NCBI GenBank assembly: GCA_963281155.1 | Contig: CAUJLY010000006.1 | Coordinates: 7,254,001-7,318,000 of the forward strand | From: Rhabditophanes sp. KR3021 | Lineage: Eukaryota; Nematoda; Chromadorea; Rhabditida; Alloionematidae | Reading direction: 5' to 3' | Length of the DNA: 64,000 bases | Shown: piece after piece, positions 62,872 through 64,000 of the stretch | Layout of the letters: each line of letters begins with the position of its first letter | Position numbering within the stretch: position 1 is the first letter of the stretch | Position numbers and translations under genes: made by a program | The notes under the pieces: generated by a model | Database searches by the model: none | The model's input: the letters and a program-made list of their open reading frames with translations, nothing else | Told to the model about the DNA's origin: nothing

Positions 62872-64000
62872 AGTAAACTGTTTCTTATCAATTAAAACTA
62901 ACTTAATATAATTTCAATTTAAAATGTGTCTTTTTCTAATTACGTAAAGTTAAAACAAAAGAGTCGTTGTCGAAAACTGTGTGTACAAAACAATATTATG
63001 TTTGATTTGATTAATTTTTAGCCATCGTGACAGTTGAAATTACAAGGAAAATGATTTTAATTTTGTTTTTCCTTTACTGGTGTACTAATTTAAAATGGGA
63101 AAATAAGGTCACAATGTGCATATTATTTGTATTTCGGTATAAATGTATGCATTTAGGCTCTTTTTTCGACAGGTATCTTTTAATTTGCAGCAAATACATC
63201 GATTGTTTTCAAGGTATTTTGGTTTATGTAATTACATATTACGAAAAAGACTTTCCTTTAAGTTGTTGTGGAAAAGCGTAGGGTATTCATCCAAAAATTA
63301 ACCGATTTCATTGACATAAAAGGTGGCTTTTTACGAGTTTACAAATGCACATGTATTAATTTGATTAATTCACAACGACCTTTGATCCTAGCTCGACTTA
63401 GAAGGTATTGTCAAATCTTATTACAAAGTTGTTTACATTTATAAGAATAAAAGATATAGTTGCATTCAAAAAATGATAGAGAAATTATCTGATTACCAGT
63501 AGTTTGTGTGATAGTTTGAATTGGTTGCAACAATACCTATCTTTAATAAACATTCTTTTTATCAATTATCAATCACAAAAATTCAAAACTTTAGGTTCCA
63601 GCAGACATAATAGGAAAAAATGCATTTGCATACACAACCAACTTTGATTTGAGATTTTTTGGTAAATATTATGTTCGAATAATGATGGGTAAAAAGTTTC
63701 CAAACACTAATTGCATCATTCTTATACATCATATTTTTGATTCTAGACATATTTTTCTTTGAAAAACTTATTATATTTGTTTCAAAAACAGAGATAACAA
63801 CGTTGTGTGAGAATATTAACTTGATTAACAATATGCACATTACTTAAATACAATGGTGTTTATTGCCTATTAATTCATAAATATATGTATCACTAAACAT
63901 ATATAATACGTAGTAGATGATATAAAGTAAGATGTATAGCAACACTTATTCACGTGAATAAAGAGTATTTTTAATCATAGTTATTATTCTGTATTTAGTC
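62872..64000. other. Right-end sequence, no gene seen
   Basis: ORF 63027-63281 is preceded by TTTTTAG but has neither ATG context nor a recognised family. The rest is AT-rich. The GILT-like gene's promoter lies at the left edge. Confidence 0.45.

Noticed and set aside
63027..63281. 84-codon ORF preceded by TTTTTAG
   Set aside because: No good start, Cys/Phe/Tyr-rich filler, no family; the acceptor-like site is common by chance in such sequence.
1..64000. tRNA, rRNA, spliced-leader RNA genes and CRISPR-like arrays
   Set aside because: By-eye search found no tRNA B-box with partner arms, no known leader core and no regular spaced repeats; a covariance-model scan was not possible.

Overview
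The window is a strongly AT-rich piece of an animal genome. It most likely comes from a nematode. Nearly all introns are 29-55 bp with GT..AG ends and T-rich TTTTAG/TTTTCAG acceptors. At least seven genes carry an acceptor-like AG one to about ten bases before the ATG, as expected for spliced-leader trans-splicing. The families fit a nematode too: FoxD/UNC-130 forkhead, HLH-13/Ptf1a-type bHLH, Mesh/SUSD2 proteins (K03H1.5-like), half-ABC transporter (HAF-4/HAF-9-like), calumenin, Ly6, EB-module, GILT, class 3 lipase, LACT-type beta-lactamase-like and a CYP2-clan P450. The species cannot be named from the sequence.

Layout. 1-1469: the 3' end of a paraoxonase-like gene (+) converges on a small coiled-coil gene (-). 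3402-6357: an Ig/FN3 single-pass receptor (+), converging on a secreted Thr-rich lipocalin-like protein (-, 6538-8231). 11093-12308: FoxD (-), followed by about 9.5 kb with no convincing gene. 21863-23141: a decayed LACT pseudogene. 24064-29810 and 33110-37547: two tandem Mesh-like genes (+). 39037-39555: an orphan ORF. 40626-43222: half-ABC transporter (+) with a one-base frameshift. 43555-45147: Thr/Pro-rich PAN-like protein (-). 47843-48313: bHLH (+), converging on a secreted EB-module protein (-, 48377-49809). 50749-51702: calumenin (-). 53804-54287: Ly6 protein (+). 55732-56524: type II membrane protein (+). 57993-59612: P450 (+), converging on a class 3 lipase (-, 59685-60722) with a frameshift. 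61276-62871: a protein with two fused GILT domains (-).

I rebuilt the multi-exon genes by joining ORFs at GT..AG sites. Reading phase closes in every gene except the ABC transporter (one base short) and the lipase (one base too many). Both breaks lie in T runs, so base-calling errors should be excluded first. There is no sign of a polycistronic operon. Many products are secreted or membrane proteins (Mesh pair, Ig/FN3 receptor, Ly6, EB, PAN, lipase, GILT), but no shared pathway can be shown.

The most interesting observation is a 1,047-bp intron in the first Mesh gene, absent from its paralogue. It is bounded by a perfect 10-bp direct repeat, and both splice sites lie inside the repeat copies. 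That is what intron gain by insertion with target-site duplication would leave. Other points of note are the double-GILT fusion with lost CXXC motifs, the LACT pseudogene, a 14-bp octamer palindrome inside a larger inverted repeat, and a strong isolated hairpin in the gene desert.
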